In this document: one piece after another, positions 1 to 6,562 of the stretch | How positions within the stretch are numbered: position 1 is the first letter of the stretch | Layout: each line of letters starts with the position of its first letter | Source: JAXDLH01 sp034666705 | GTDB taxonomy: Bacteria > Chloroflexota > UBA6077 > SHYK01 | NCBI GenBank assembly: GCA_034666705.1 | Contig: JAXDLH010000300.1 | Span: forward strand, 1-6,562 | Length of the DNA stretch: 6,562 bases | Direction of reading: 5' to 3' | Position numbers and translations under genes: made by a program | Notes under the pieces: model-generated | Told to the model about the DNA's origin: nothing | Seen by the model: the letters and a program-made list of their open reading frames with translations, nothing else | The model's database searches: none

Positions 1-198
1 AAGCCATCGCCCCTACCCCCGGTCCCTGCGTTGCGGCGCAGCGTGTTGCAGCGCAGCGTGTCGCGGCGGCGCCGCGGAGCGTCGATCGATGACGTCCAGC
101 GCACGGCAATCGGCTCGGGCACAAGGCGTGTCCGCAGTTCCACTCACTTCCGTGCCGCATCACGCGGCGGCTTCACTGTCGCCTATTGCCGGTCGCCG
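1..198. other. Non-coding flank, no gene recognised
   Basis: I see no convincing gene in this stretch. The open frame that crosses it on the plus strand reads antisense into the CvpA-CAP gene, and its product is arginine-rich and low in complexity, as expected for a shadow frame in GC-rich DNA. The stretch is the downstream flank of the minus-strand gene ending at 199. A 5-bp GC stem (154-158 with 164-168, loop of 5) could form there, but no T-run follows it in the direction of transcription, so I do not call a terminator. A short tandem repeat at 31-75 is listed separately. Confidence 0.6.
31..75. repeat. 15-nt degenerate tandem repeat
   Basis: Units at 31-45 (TTGCGGCGCAGCGTG) and 46-60 (TTGCAGCGCAGCGTG) differ at one base. 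A third, decayed unit at 61-75 keeps about 9 of 15 positions. The number of copies is too low, and the sequence too GC-rich, to assign any function. It could be chance or the edge of a longer repeat lying left of the window. Confidence 0.45.
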
Positions 199-1209
199 TT
201 AGTTCGCGAAATCCTCGGTGAACATGCGGCCCCGGCCCAGCGCCTGGGCTACGCCGATCCCCACGCGCCCGAACTCCGGCCGCAGGATGTTCGCCCGGTG
301 GCCGGGGCTATCCATCAGCGCCTGGTGCGCCAGCTCCACCGTCGGGGCGAACGCCAGGTTCTCGCCCGCCGTCAGGAAGCGGACGCCGCCGTCGCGCATG
401 CGGTCGAACGGGCTGCGGCCGTCGGGCGCGTCGTGGGCAAAGTAGCCCTCTTGCAGCATCTCGACCGAATAGCTGCGTGCGACCGCGTCGAGCGTGGGGT
501 CGCGCACCACCGGCGCCAGCCCCGCCTTCGCCCGCTCCTGGTTCAATAACTGGAACAGCTTCTCCTCGGAGGCCAAATCGCTCTGCGGACTCGCCACCTT
601 GAAGCCGAGATCCACGCGCTCGCCGGACTCGGGCTTGACCGTCATGACGGTGAGTGTTTGGTTCAATGGGTCGCCGACCACCTCGCGGGCGAAGCGGTCG
701 AAGGCACTGGCCCGCTCCGCCAGATCGCCGGCGAACGCCGAGGCCTGTAGCGCCTCGTGCAGGTTGGCGAGCGCCGGCCCGCCCGGCAGCCCTGGCGGCA
801 GCTCCGGTACCGCCAGCAGCATCGTCACCACGAACGCGGCCACCGCGAGTCCTTTGAGGGTCGAGGGCACGAGGCTCAGGAGCAGGTCGGCCGCGTGCCC
901 CTTGAGCAGCCCCGCGACGGGGGCGGTGATCAGGCGACCGAGCAGCCCCACGACGACGCTCGTCACCAGCCACAGGACCCCGAAGGCGAGCGGGCGTGTG
1001 ATCAGCGGGGGCACGCCCCACTGGTCGGCAGCCCAGTCGCCCACCTGCACGTACGCCGTCAGCGCCACGACGAGTGAGAGGGTGAACTCGGCGAGGTCGA
1101 TGAGTGAGCCGAAGAACCCGCGCCGGATGCCGTTCGCGATGTTCCAGGCGATGATAAGGAAGATGCCGACGTCGACCCAGTTGGTCGGCGTGGTGCCGAT
1201 CTCGGGCAC
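199..1209 (-). CDS. CvpA-like membrane protein with C-terminal CAP/SCP (YkwD-like) domain
   Basis: The predicted product has 336 residues. Residues about 9-135 are hydrophobic, with likely membrane helices near 12-24, 37-55, 73-92 and 117-134 and a GIRRGFFGSLIDL stretch typical of CvpA/colicin V production proteins. A linker of about 80 residues follows. Residues about 216-336 form a CAP domain: the opening LLNQERAKAGLAP, then His259 (YFAH), Glu283 (GENLA), His304 (PGHRANIL) and a closing FTEDF, matching the conserved His/Glu cluster of bacterial YkwD-type proteins. The CAP domain is probably displayed outside the membrane, but its biochemical activity in bacteria is unsettled. I chose the GTG at 1209 because a GGAG lies 5 nt upstream (1218-1215) and because the frame further upstream, open to a GTG at 1488 and with an ATG at 1353, translates intergenic repeats. 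The gene is divergent from aspS. The domain calls are firm; the start is moderately sure. Confidence 0.82.
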   Translation of the reverse strand: MPEIGTTPTNWVDVGIFLIIAWNIANGIRRGFFGSLIDLAEFTLSLVVALTAYVQVGDWAADQWGVPPLITRPLAFGVLWLVTSVVVGLLGRLITAPVAGLLKGHAADLLLSLVPSTLKGLAVAAFVVTMLLAVPELPPGLPGGPALANLHEALQASAFAGDLAERASAFDRFAREVVGDPLNQTLTVMTVKPESGERVDLGFKVASPQSDLASEEKLFQLLNQERAKAGLAPVVRDPTLDAVARSYSVEMLQEGYFAHDAPDGRSPFDRMRDGGVRFLTAGENLAFAPTVELAHQALMDSPGHRANILRPEFGRVGIGVAQALGRGRMFTEDFAN

Positions 1210-1214
1210 GGGTA

Positions 1215-1218
1215 CTCC
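1215..1218 (-). promoter_or_regulatory. Shine-Dalgarno GGAG deciding the GTG start at 1209
   Basis: On the minus strand GGAG is followed by TACCC and then GTG, a normal spacing of 5 nt. It sits about 10 nt inside the end of the long inverted repeat (1228-1308), so the gene appears to begin just past the repeat. This supports the 336-residue product over the longer in-frame alternatives. Confidence 0.5.
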
Positions 1219-1227
1219 AACACTGGA

Positions 1228-1308
1228 GTCATCCGGAGGCCGCAGCCGAAGGATCCGTAGCCCAGGCGTTGAGGTTACGGATCCTTTCGGCTGCGGCCTC
1301 CGGATGAC
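1228..1308. repeat. Long near-perfect inverted repeat (MITE/REP-like hairpin)
   Basis: The left arm is 1228-1259 (32 nt) and the right arm 1276-1308 (33 nt). The right arm is the reverse complement of the left apart from one extra base in the AA/AAA run, and a 16-nt loop (1260-1275) separates them. The arm begins GTCATCCGGAGGCCGCAG and ends GGATCCGTA. This resembles the dispersed intergenic TCATCC-GAG...GAAGGATC repeats that I recall from Chloroflexota and other genomes, though I cannot check copy number here. It lies 10 nt upstream of the ribosome binding site of the CvpA-CAP gene. Without a T-run it is not a classical terminator. Its most likely nature is a non-autonomous mobile or REP-type element. 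Confidence 0.85.
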
Positions 1309-1427
1309 AGGTTCGAAGTGGTCCTTCAGAGCGTGTCCCGGGTCTGTCGACATGCTGCTCTGAATAGCGATACTCGTCTGTTCGTGGCGCCCGTCCTTCG
1401 GGCATGGCAACTCAGGATGGCAGGTTC
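1298..1427. repeat. Pair of 17-nt direct repeats bracketing a spacer
   Basis: CTCCGGATGACAGGTTC (1298-1314) and CTCAGGATGGCAGGTTC (1411-1427) match at 15 of 17 positions and stand in the same orientation, 96 nt apart. The first copy includes the outer end of the long hairpin arm. Read on the minus strand, both give GAACCTG(C/T)CATCC(T/G)GAG, so the hairpin and the more distal module share an edge sequence. This points to a modular or serially inserted repeat family rather than one isolated hairpin. Confidence 0.65.
1325..1364. repeat. Second hairpin inside the repeat block
   Basis: TTCAGAGC (1325-1332) pairs perfectly with GCTCTGAA (1357-1364). The stem can continue with GTGTC (1333-1337) against GACAT (1349-1353), using one G-T pair, if the GCT at 1354-1356 bulges out. 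It lies between the two 17-nt direct repeats and is probably part of the same composite element. No role is evident. Confidence 0.5.
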
Positions 1428-1428
1428 G

Positions 1429-1465
1429 GAGCGATGCTTCGCTGCTTGGCTTCGCTCGGGATGAG
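1429..1465. repeat. Distal repeat module with TCATCCCGAGCGAAGC edge
   Basis: GCTTCGCT occurs twice (1436-1443 and 1449-1456), and GAGCGA (1429-1434) is the reverse complement of TCGCTC (1452-1457). Read on the minus strand, 1464-1449 gives TCATCCCGAGCGAAGC, close to the TCATCC-GAG edge of the long hairpin. I read it as a partial or decayed copy of the same intergenic repeat family. It ends about 12 nt before the TATAAT box of aspS and so overlaps the probable -35 region. Confidence 0.5.
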
Positions 1466-1476
1466 AGAGTCCCCAG

Positions 1477-1482
1477 TATAAT
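1477..1482 (+). promoter_or_regulatory. Probable -10 box (TATAAT) for aspS
   Basis: A perfect TATAAT stands out in very GC-rich DNA 28 nt upstream of the aspS ATG, giving an expected transcription start near 1489 and a leader of about 20 nt. No good -35 hexamer sits at the normal spacing: with a 17-nt spacer it would be GCTCGG, and TTCGCT at 1451-1456 would need a 20-nt spacer. The -35 position falls inside repeat sequence. Confidence 0.55.
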
Positions 1483-1509
1483 GCCCACCTAGCCCCTTCT
1501 GGAGAAAGA

Positions 1510-3288
<1,779 letters not shown>

Positions 3289-3306
3289 GCCGGGCCGCGG
3301 CAGCCC

Positions 3307-5247
3307 ATGCCTGATCTGATCGGCACGACGCTCGGCCAGTACGAGGTGGTCGAGGTGATCGGCCGGGGTGGCATGGCCACCGTCTACAAGGGCTATCACC
3401 GCGCCCTCGATCGCTTCGTGGCGATCAAGGTGATGCCGGAGACGTTGGCGAGCGACCCGCTCTTCCTCGAGCGCTTCCGGCGCGAGGCGCGGGCCGTGGC
3501 CCAGCTCGAGCATCCGCACATCGTGCCGATCTACGATTTCGGCGAACAGGACGGCGCGCCCTACATCGTCATGGCGTACGTGCCGACCGGCACCCTGCGC
3601 GAGCGACTCGGCGGCCCGCTGCCGCTGGCCTGGTGCGTGCAGGTCGTCACGCAGCTCGCGGGCGGGCTCGACTATGCCCACGCGCGCGGCATCATCCACC
3701 GCGACGTGAAGCCCGCCAACGTGCTGCTCGGCACCGACGATTGGGCGATGCTGACCGATTTCGGCATCGCACGGCTAACGGACGCTGCCGACAAGCTCAC
3801 GAAGACCGGCGTCGGCGTCGGCACGCCGGAATACCTGAGCCCGGAGCAAGGCCAGGGCCTGCCCATCGACGGCAGCACGGATCAGTACGCCCTGGCCGTC
3901 ACCCTCTTCGAGATGCTCACCGGCGACGTGCCCTTCACCGCTCCCAGCGCGGTCAGCGTGATCCTGAAACAGATTGGCGAGCCGCCGCCGAGCGCCCGGG
4001 CGCGCAACCCATTGTTGCCAGCCGCGGTCGATCAGGTGCTGTTCCGCGCGCTGGCGAAGGAGCCAGAGGAGCGCTACGCGACGGTGGGCGACTTTGCCCG
4101 TGCCCTCCAGGAGGCGAGCTCTCCTGGGCTCCTGACCCAGGCCCTGGCGCCAGCGGCAGTCTCGGCAGCCGCGGTGCCCGCCCGGGCGGGGCTCGACACG
4201 GCGACCACGATGCTGGCGAACCCGGCGCCTGTCGGCATTCCGCCGGGGGGGCGCCGCCGGCCCACTCGCGCGGCGCCGTCTCGTCCTGGCTGGCAACCCG
4301 AGCACGTCCGGCGCCGGCGGCCGATCGGCGCTCGCCCCGGGGCGGCAGGCACCGGTACGTCGCGCGGGCTGCTGGTCGGCGCGGCGGTAGTCGCGCTCGC
4401 GCTGGTCCTCGGCGGGCTCATCGCCGCGCGCGGCCTCTCAACTGGCGGCCCGACCACGCCTGGCACTGGTAACCGGAGTCAGGCCACACCCACGTTCGCG
4501 CCGCTGATCCTGCCGCCGCCCGCGAACCCCGGGGCAACGGCGACCGCGCGCGCCATCGTGGACGCGACTGCCACCGCAGAGGCCGAAGGTGCGGCGGCCA
4601 CCGCAACTGCCGAGGCGGAAGCCACTGTGAGCGCGCAGGCGACGGCGGAAGCCGAAGCGACCGCCCAGGCGGAGGCCACCGCTCAGGCAGAGGCCACACC
4701 AACGCCAGTGCCCACGGCGACGCGACCGCCAGCAACCCCGCCGGCGACGGCATCGCCGGCCCCAACGGCCACGCCGGAAGCCAGCGCCACCTCGCGCCCC
4801 GCCCCGCCGCCCGTGGTGGCTGCCACCTTCACGCCGGTGCCGGAGCCCACCGCCGCACCGACGGTGCCGCCGCGTCCCACCGCACGGCCCACGGTCGCGC
4901 CGACCTCGGTCCCCACAACACGACCGGCCACGGCTACGCCCGCCGCGACGGCAACCCCCGCGGCACCACGTCTCGTGGTCGAGTTGACCAACGTCTCATG
5001 CACCGAAGTGGCCGGCGACGTGTCACTGTCAAGTGGCGGACGCGTGCGGGACTATCTGCTCAGCGTGGTGCTCGCACTGCCGGATGGCACGACGCGCTCG
5101 ATCGCCCAGAACCTCAGCCGCAGCGACGATTCGTTCCGCGTGCAGTACACGAGCCGTCTCAGCTCAGGCGGCTACGAGGTTCGCGTCACCGCCAGCCGCC
5201 CCGGCACCTACCTCGCCGGCACCGCCCGCGCCCCGGTTACGTGCTGA
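3307..5247 (+). CDS. Transmembrane PknB-type serine/threonine protein kinase with extracellular stalk
   Basis: The product has 646 residues. The Hanks-type kinase domain (about 12-270) is complete: glycine loop GRGGMATVYKG (19-29), Lys41, Glu60, HRDVKPAN (131-138) with catalytic Asp133, DFG (151-153), an activation loop with Thr165, Thr167 and Thr173 as candidate phosphosites, and SPE (178-180). An arginine-rich juxtamembrane segment leads to one membrane helix (about 354-374), consistent with an inside kinase and outside C-terminus. Outside come an Ala/Thr/Glu/Gln repeat (about 410-464), a Pro/Thr-rich stalk to about 553, and a terminal domain (about 554-646) with Cys565 and Cys646. That last domain has the look of a beta-sandwich, and I do not recognise a named family. 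There are no PASTA repeats, so the ligand is unknown. No Shine-Dalgarno precedes the ATG, and the 18-nt gap from aspS suggests co-transcription and perhaps translational coupling. Confidence 0.93.
   Translation: MPDLIGTTLGQYEVVEVIGRGGMATVYKGYHRALDRFVAIKVMPETLASDPLFLERFRREARAVAQLEHPHIVPIYDFGEQDGAPYIVMAYVPTGTLRERLGGPLPLAWCVQVVTQLAGGLDYAHARGIIHRDVKPANVLLGTDDWAMLTDFGIARLTDAADKLTKTGVGVGTPEYLSPEQGQGLPIDGSTDQYALAVTLFEMLTGDVPFTAPSAVSVILKQIGEPPPSARARNPLLPAAVDQVLFRALAKEPEERYATVGDFARALQEASSPGLLTQALAPAAVSAAAVPARAGLDTATTMLANPAPVGIPPGGRRRPTRAAPSRPGWQPEHVRRRRPIGARPGAAGTGTSRGLLVGAAVVALALVLGGLIAARGLSTGGPTTPGTGNRSQATPTFAPLILPPPANPGATATARAIVDATATAEAEGAAATATAEAEATVSAQATAEAEATAQAEATAQAEATPTPVPTATRPPATPPATASPAPTATPEASATSRPAPPPVVAATFTPVPEPTAAPTVPPRPTARPTVAPTSVPTTRPATATPAATATPAAPRLVVELTNVSCTEVAGDVSLSSGGRVRDYLLSVVLALPDGTTRSIAQNLSRSDDSFRVQYTSRLSSGGYEVRVTASRPGTYLAGTARAPVTC
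4534..4698 (+). repeat. Low-complexity coding repeat (Ala-Thr-Ala-Glu/Gln) in the kinase stalk
   Basis: This stretch encodes residues about 410-464, built from loose units such as ATAEAE and ATAQAE; the last units, at about 4657-4698, are nearly identical at the nucleotide level. The segment carries many Glu residues and no prolines, so it may be helical, unlike the Pro/Thr-rich stalk that follows. Such alanine-rich spacers are common in Chloroflexota surface proteins, which is recalled knowledge. The repeats could vary in number between strains by slippage. Confidence 0.7.
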
Positions 5248-5302
5248 GCCGAGCTCGAGGACCATCGTCGGAAGCAAGCAATCGAGCCGCGAGATCAGAT
5301 GT

Positions 5303-5308
5303 TAGAAT
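5303..5308 (+). promoter_or_regulatory. Possible -10 box (TAGAAT) for the antitoxin gene
   Basis: TAGAAT lies in a locally AT-richer spot 27 nt before the TTG start, a spacing like that at aspS. The hexamer 17 nt upstream is AATCGA, which is not a good -35. No terminator with a T-run is visible between the kinase stop and this box, so read-through from the kinase is an alternative. Confidence 0.3.
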
Positions 5309-5335
5309 CGCCAGGGTAGCTCATACGGAGGGACG

Positions 5336-5620
5336 TTGGCACAGACGCGGCGGCACGCAAAGCAGGACGAGGAGCGTCTGCTCGAGCAGTACGTCGAGCA
5401 GAACGTCGATGCGTACCCAGGTGGGCAGGCAGATGCGCGGCTCCGCACCTCTGGGGTGTCAATCTGGGCCATTGTGGCGTTCCTCCCCATTTACAGTGGG
5501 GACCCCGACAAGGTCGCCGACCACTTTGGCATTGCGCGCGTGGCAGTCGAGGCTGCCCTGGCCTACTATCGGCGCCACAAGCCATACGTTGATGCACGCA
5601 TCGCGCTGAACCAGGCGTAA
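5336..5620 (+). CDS. DUF433-like antitoxin, small helix-turn-helix protein
   Basis: The product has 94 residues. After a charged N-terminus (about 1-35), the segment TSGVSIWAIVAFL (38-50), then GDPDKVADHFGIARVAVEAA (55-74) and LAYYRRHKPYVDARI (75-89), resemble the DUF433 family, whose helix-turn-helix domain is often the antitoxin partner of DUF5615 PIN-like toxins. The order fits: the next sequence downstream is a DUF5615-like remnant. Translation should start at TTG 5336, since GGAGGG lies just upstream at 5327-5332 (spacing short, 3-4 nt), a TAG at 5303-5305 closes the frame above, and there is no ATG or GTG between them. The protein looks intact. If the toxin is dead, it may survive as an orphan regulator or simply not yet have been lost. 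The family call rests on pattern recognition only. Confidence 0.75.
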   Translation: MAQTRRHAKQDEERLLEQYVEQNVDAYPGGQADARLRTSGVSIWAIVAFLPIYSGDPDKVADHFGIARVAVEAALAYYRRHKPYVDARIALNQA

Positions 5621-5628
5621 GCCACGGG

Positions 5629-6049
5629 CTGGCCAGCCTCTATCTCGACCACAACGTCTCGCTGCATCTGGTAGCGCCGCTTCGGTTAGCTGGCCACGAC
5701 GTGCAGACAGCCTGAGACCGGCCTCGCCCGCTTCACTGACGATGCGCACCTCACTACGGCCGTGCGAGAGAGGCGAATGTTGGTGACGCACGACCGTGCC
5801 GACTTCATCCTTCTGCACGACGCGTGGGTCAGTTGGTCGATTGCCTTCGGTATGACGCTACCAGCCCACTTCGGCATCTTGGTACTCGACGCCGCTCCGC
5901 ATCAGCAGCTCGCGGCCGTGATCCTGGACATGCTGGAGATCGCGCCACCAGAAGAGTTGATGAATGTCCTCCTCTGGTGGCACCGGGCCGCTGGCTGGCT
6001 CCGCCGCATGCCCGGGGTGGGCTGGGAACCGGGACCACAGAGATCGTAA
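5629..6049 (+). pseudogene. Frameshifted DUF5615/PIN-like toxin remnant
   Basis: Two frames together encode one recognisable PIN-like protein. From about 5629 one frame gives ASLYLDHNVSLHL...LAGHDVQTA and stops at TGA 5713-5715. The next frame continues with ETGLARFTDDAHL, then MLVTHDRADFILLHD and, further on, HFGILVLD, to a TAA at 6047-6049. The expected family pattern is YLD-N-S, GHDV-TA-E-GL, a D/E pair, then VTHD-DF, so the join falls within 5712-5714, equivalent to a net +1 insertion or loss of two bases. The N-terminal frame also lacks any ATG, GTG or TTG after an in-frame TGA at 5590-5592; only CTG at 5629 is near. The C-terminal part alone could start at GTG 5762 but would lack the first acidic residue of the fold. 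Alternatives are a sequencing error or programmed frameshifting. Confidence 0.75.
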
Positions 6050-6141
6050 GCCCACGTCCACTACGCTCGTCTGCACCATCCGGCGTCCCCGTCACCCGCT
6101 GAACTGCGACCAGATCACGTCCGATGGATTCTTTCCTCTTC

Positions 6142-6147
6142 TATACT
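6142..6147 (+). promoter_or_regulatory. Possible -10 box (TATACT) for the Uma2-family gene
   Basis: TATACT lies 33 nt before the ATG at 6181, in a short T-rich patch within the 131-nt gap after the toxin remnant. No good -35 hexamer is present at 16-18 nt spacing. A purine-rich GAGGAG at 6161-6166 could be the ribosome binding site, although at 14 nt it is rather far from the ATG. Nothing else stands out in the gap. Confidence 0.35.
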
Positions 6148-6180
6148 GTTGCCAGACGCAGAGGAGCGACGAGCAGCACC

Positions 6181-6562
6181 ATGACCACGGCATTCCGATT
6201 CACGTCCAAAGATCTGAAGCGGTTCCCGGACATCGACGGCGTCCGCTACGAGATCATCGATGGGGAGCTATTTGTGTCCAGGGCGCCGCATTGGGATCAC
6301 CAATACGCCTGCGATGAGACGGTCGAAGCACTCAAGGAATGGGACCGGCACGCGAATCTGGGGCGCGCATTATCCGGCCCTGGCGTGATCTTCTCACCCG
6401 AAAATGATGTCATTCCTGACGTCATCTGGATCAGGCGAGACCGCCTGGAAGGAGGGCGAGACAGCGCTGGCCATCTCCGAGTGGCGCCGGATCTCATGGT
6501 CGAAGTTCTTTCGGCGGGCGCCGCCAATGAGCTCCGAGACCGGCAGTCCAAGCTCGATCTTT
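6181..6562 (+). CDS. Uma2-family (DUF820) PD-(D/E)XK protein, 3' end outside the window
   Basis: The first 127 residues are present and the frame is still open at the right edge; full-length family members have about 180-200. The N-terminal part, with GVRYEIIDGELFVSRAP (20-36), is typical of Uma2/DUF820 proteins. The putative nuclease residues follow in order: Asp80 in VIPDVIW, Glu108 in PDLMVEVLS and Lys124 in RDRQSKLDL, matching a PD-(D/E)XK arrangement. Uma2 proteins are called putative restriction endonucleases, but their real role is poorly known and they often occur in many copies in cyanobacteria and Chloroflexota. The ATG fits the family N-terminus, and there is no other start just upstream in frame. 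No partner gene is visible in the window. Confidence 0.85.
   Translation, partial: MTTAFRFTSKDLKRFPDIDGVRYEIIDGELFVSRAPHWDHQYACDETVEALKEWDRHANLGRALSGPGVIFSPENDVIPDVIWIRRDRLEGGRDSAGHLRVAPDLMVEVLSAGAANELRDRQSKLDL

Noticed and set aside
154..168. Possible terminator hairpin for the minus-strand gene
   Set aside because: The stem is only 5 bp with no T-run after it in the direction of transcription.
494..1363. Plus-strand open frame opposite the CvpA-CAP gene
   Set aside because: Its Ser/Thr/Arg-rich product has no motif, while the opposite strand encodes conserved CAP and CvpA-like features.
1389..1403. Short hairpin GCCCG-TCCTT-CGGGC
   Set aside because: A 5-bp stem is expected by chance in this base composition; at most it is part of the surrounding repeat block.
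4245..4251. Run of seven G in the kinase gene as a phase-variation tract
   Set aside because: The run is short and in frame, and long G stretches are common at this GC content; there is no sign of a contingency locus.
4683..5003. Minus-strand Gly/Val/Ala-rich open frame
   Set aside because: It is the antisense reading of the kinase's Pro/Thr-rich stalk; the simple composition follows from that repeat.
4998..5609. Plus-strand open frame of 203 codons spanning the kinase end and the antitoxin
   Set aside because: It overlaps two better-supported genes in another frame and has no recognisable domain.

Overview
The window is a GC-rich bacterial chromosome segment. It most resembles Chloroflexota, perhaps a Thermomicrobia-like lineage. 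This is an inference from the protein styles: a PknB-type kinase with an Ala-Thr-Glu and Pro-Thr rich extracellular stalk, a CvpA-CAP fusion protein, a DUF433/DUF5615-type toxin-antitoxin remnant, a Uma2-family protein, and intergenic TCATCC-GAG type repeats. No rRNA or tRNA is present to confirm the taxonomy.

Layout. Positions 1-198 hold no convincing gene, only a short degenerate 15-nt tandem repeat. A minus-strand gene (about 199-1209) encodes a membrane protein with an N-terminal CvpA-like four-helix region and a C-terminal CAP/SCP (YkwD-like) domain. Between it and the divergent aspS lies about 300 nt packed with repeats: a 32/33-nt near-perfect inverted repeat, a second hairpin, and a 17-nt motif present twice. 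The repeat block reaches to within a few bases of a TATAAT box that probably drives aspS. The minus-strand reading frame stays open through the block, so a longest-ORF start would wrongly include repeat sequence.

On the plus strand, aspS (1510-3288) encodes a full-length bacterial aspartyl-tRNA synthetase. It carries His31 and Gly83, the residues associated with non-discriminating enzymes that also charge tRNA-Asn. Only 18 nt later comes a transmembrane Ser/Thr protein kinase (3307-5247). It has an intact catalytic core, one membrane helix, a roughly 180-residue low-complexity stalk and a small C-terminal extracellular domain with two cysteines. The two genes are probably co-transcribed.

From about 5250 the window looks like accessory DNA. 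A small DUF433-like antitoxin (TTG start, 5336-5620) is followed by the remains of its DUF5615/PIN-like toxin partner (5629-6049). The toxin appears inactivated by a frameshift at about 5713 and also lacks a canonical start codon. A Uma2-family (PD-(D/E)XK fold) gene starts at 6181 and runs off the right edge.

I see no clearly undescribed defence or mobile system. The most distinctive items are the composite repeat block in the divergent promoter region, the CvpA-CAP fusion, the kinase ectodomain and the antitoxin left beside a broken toxin.
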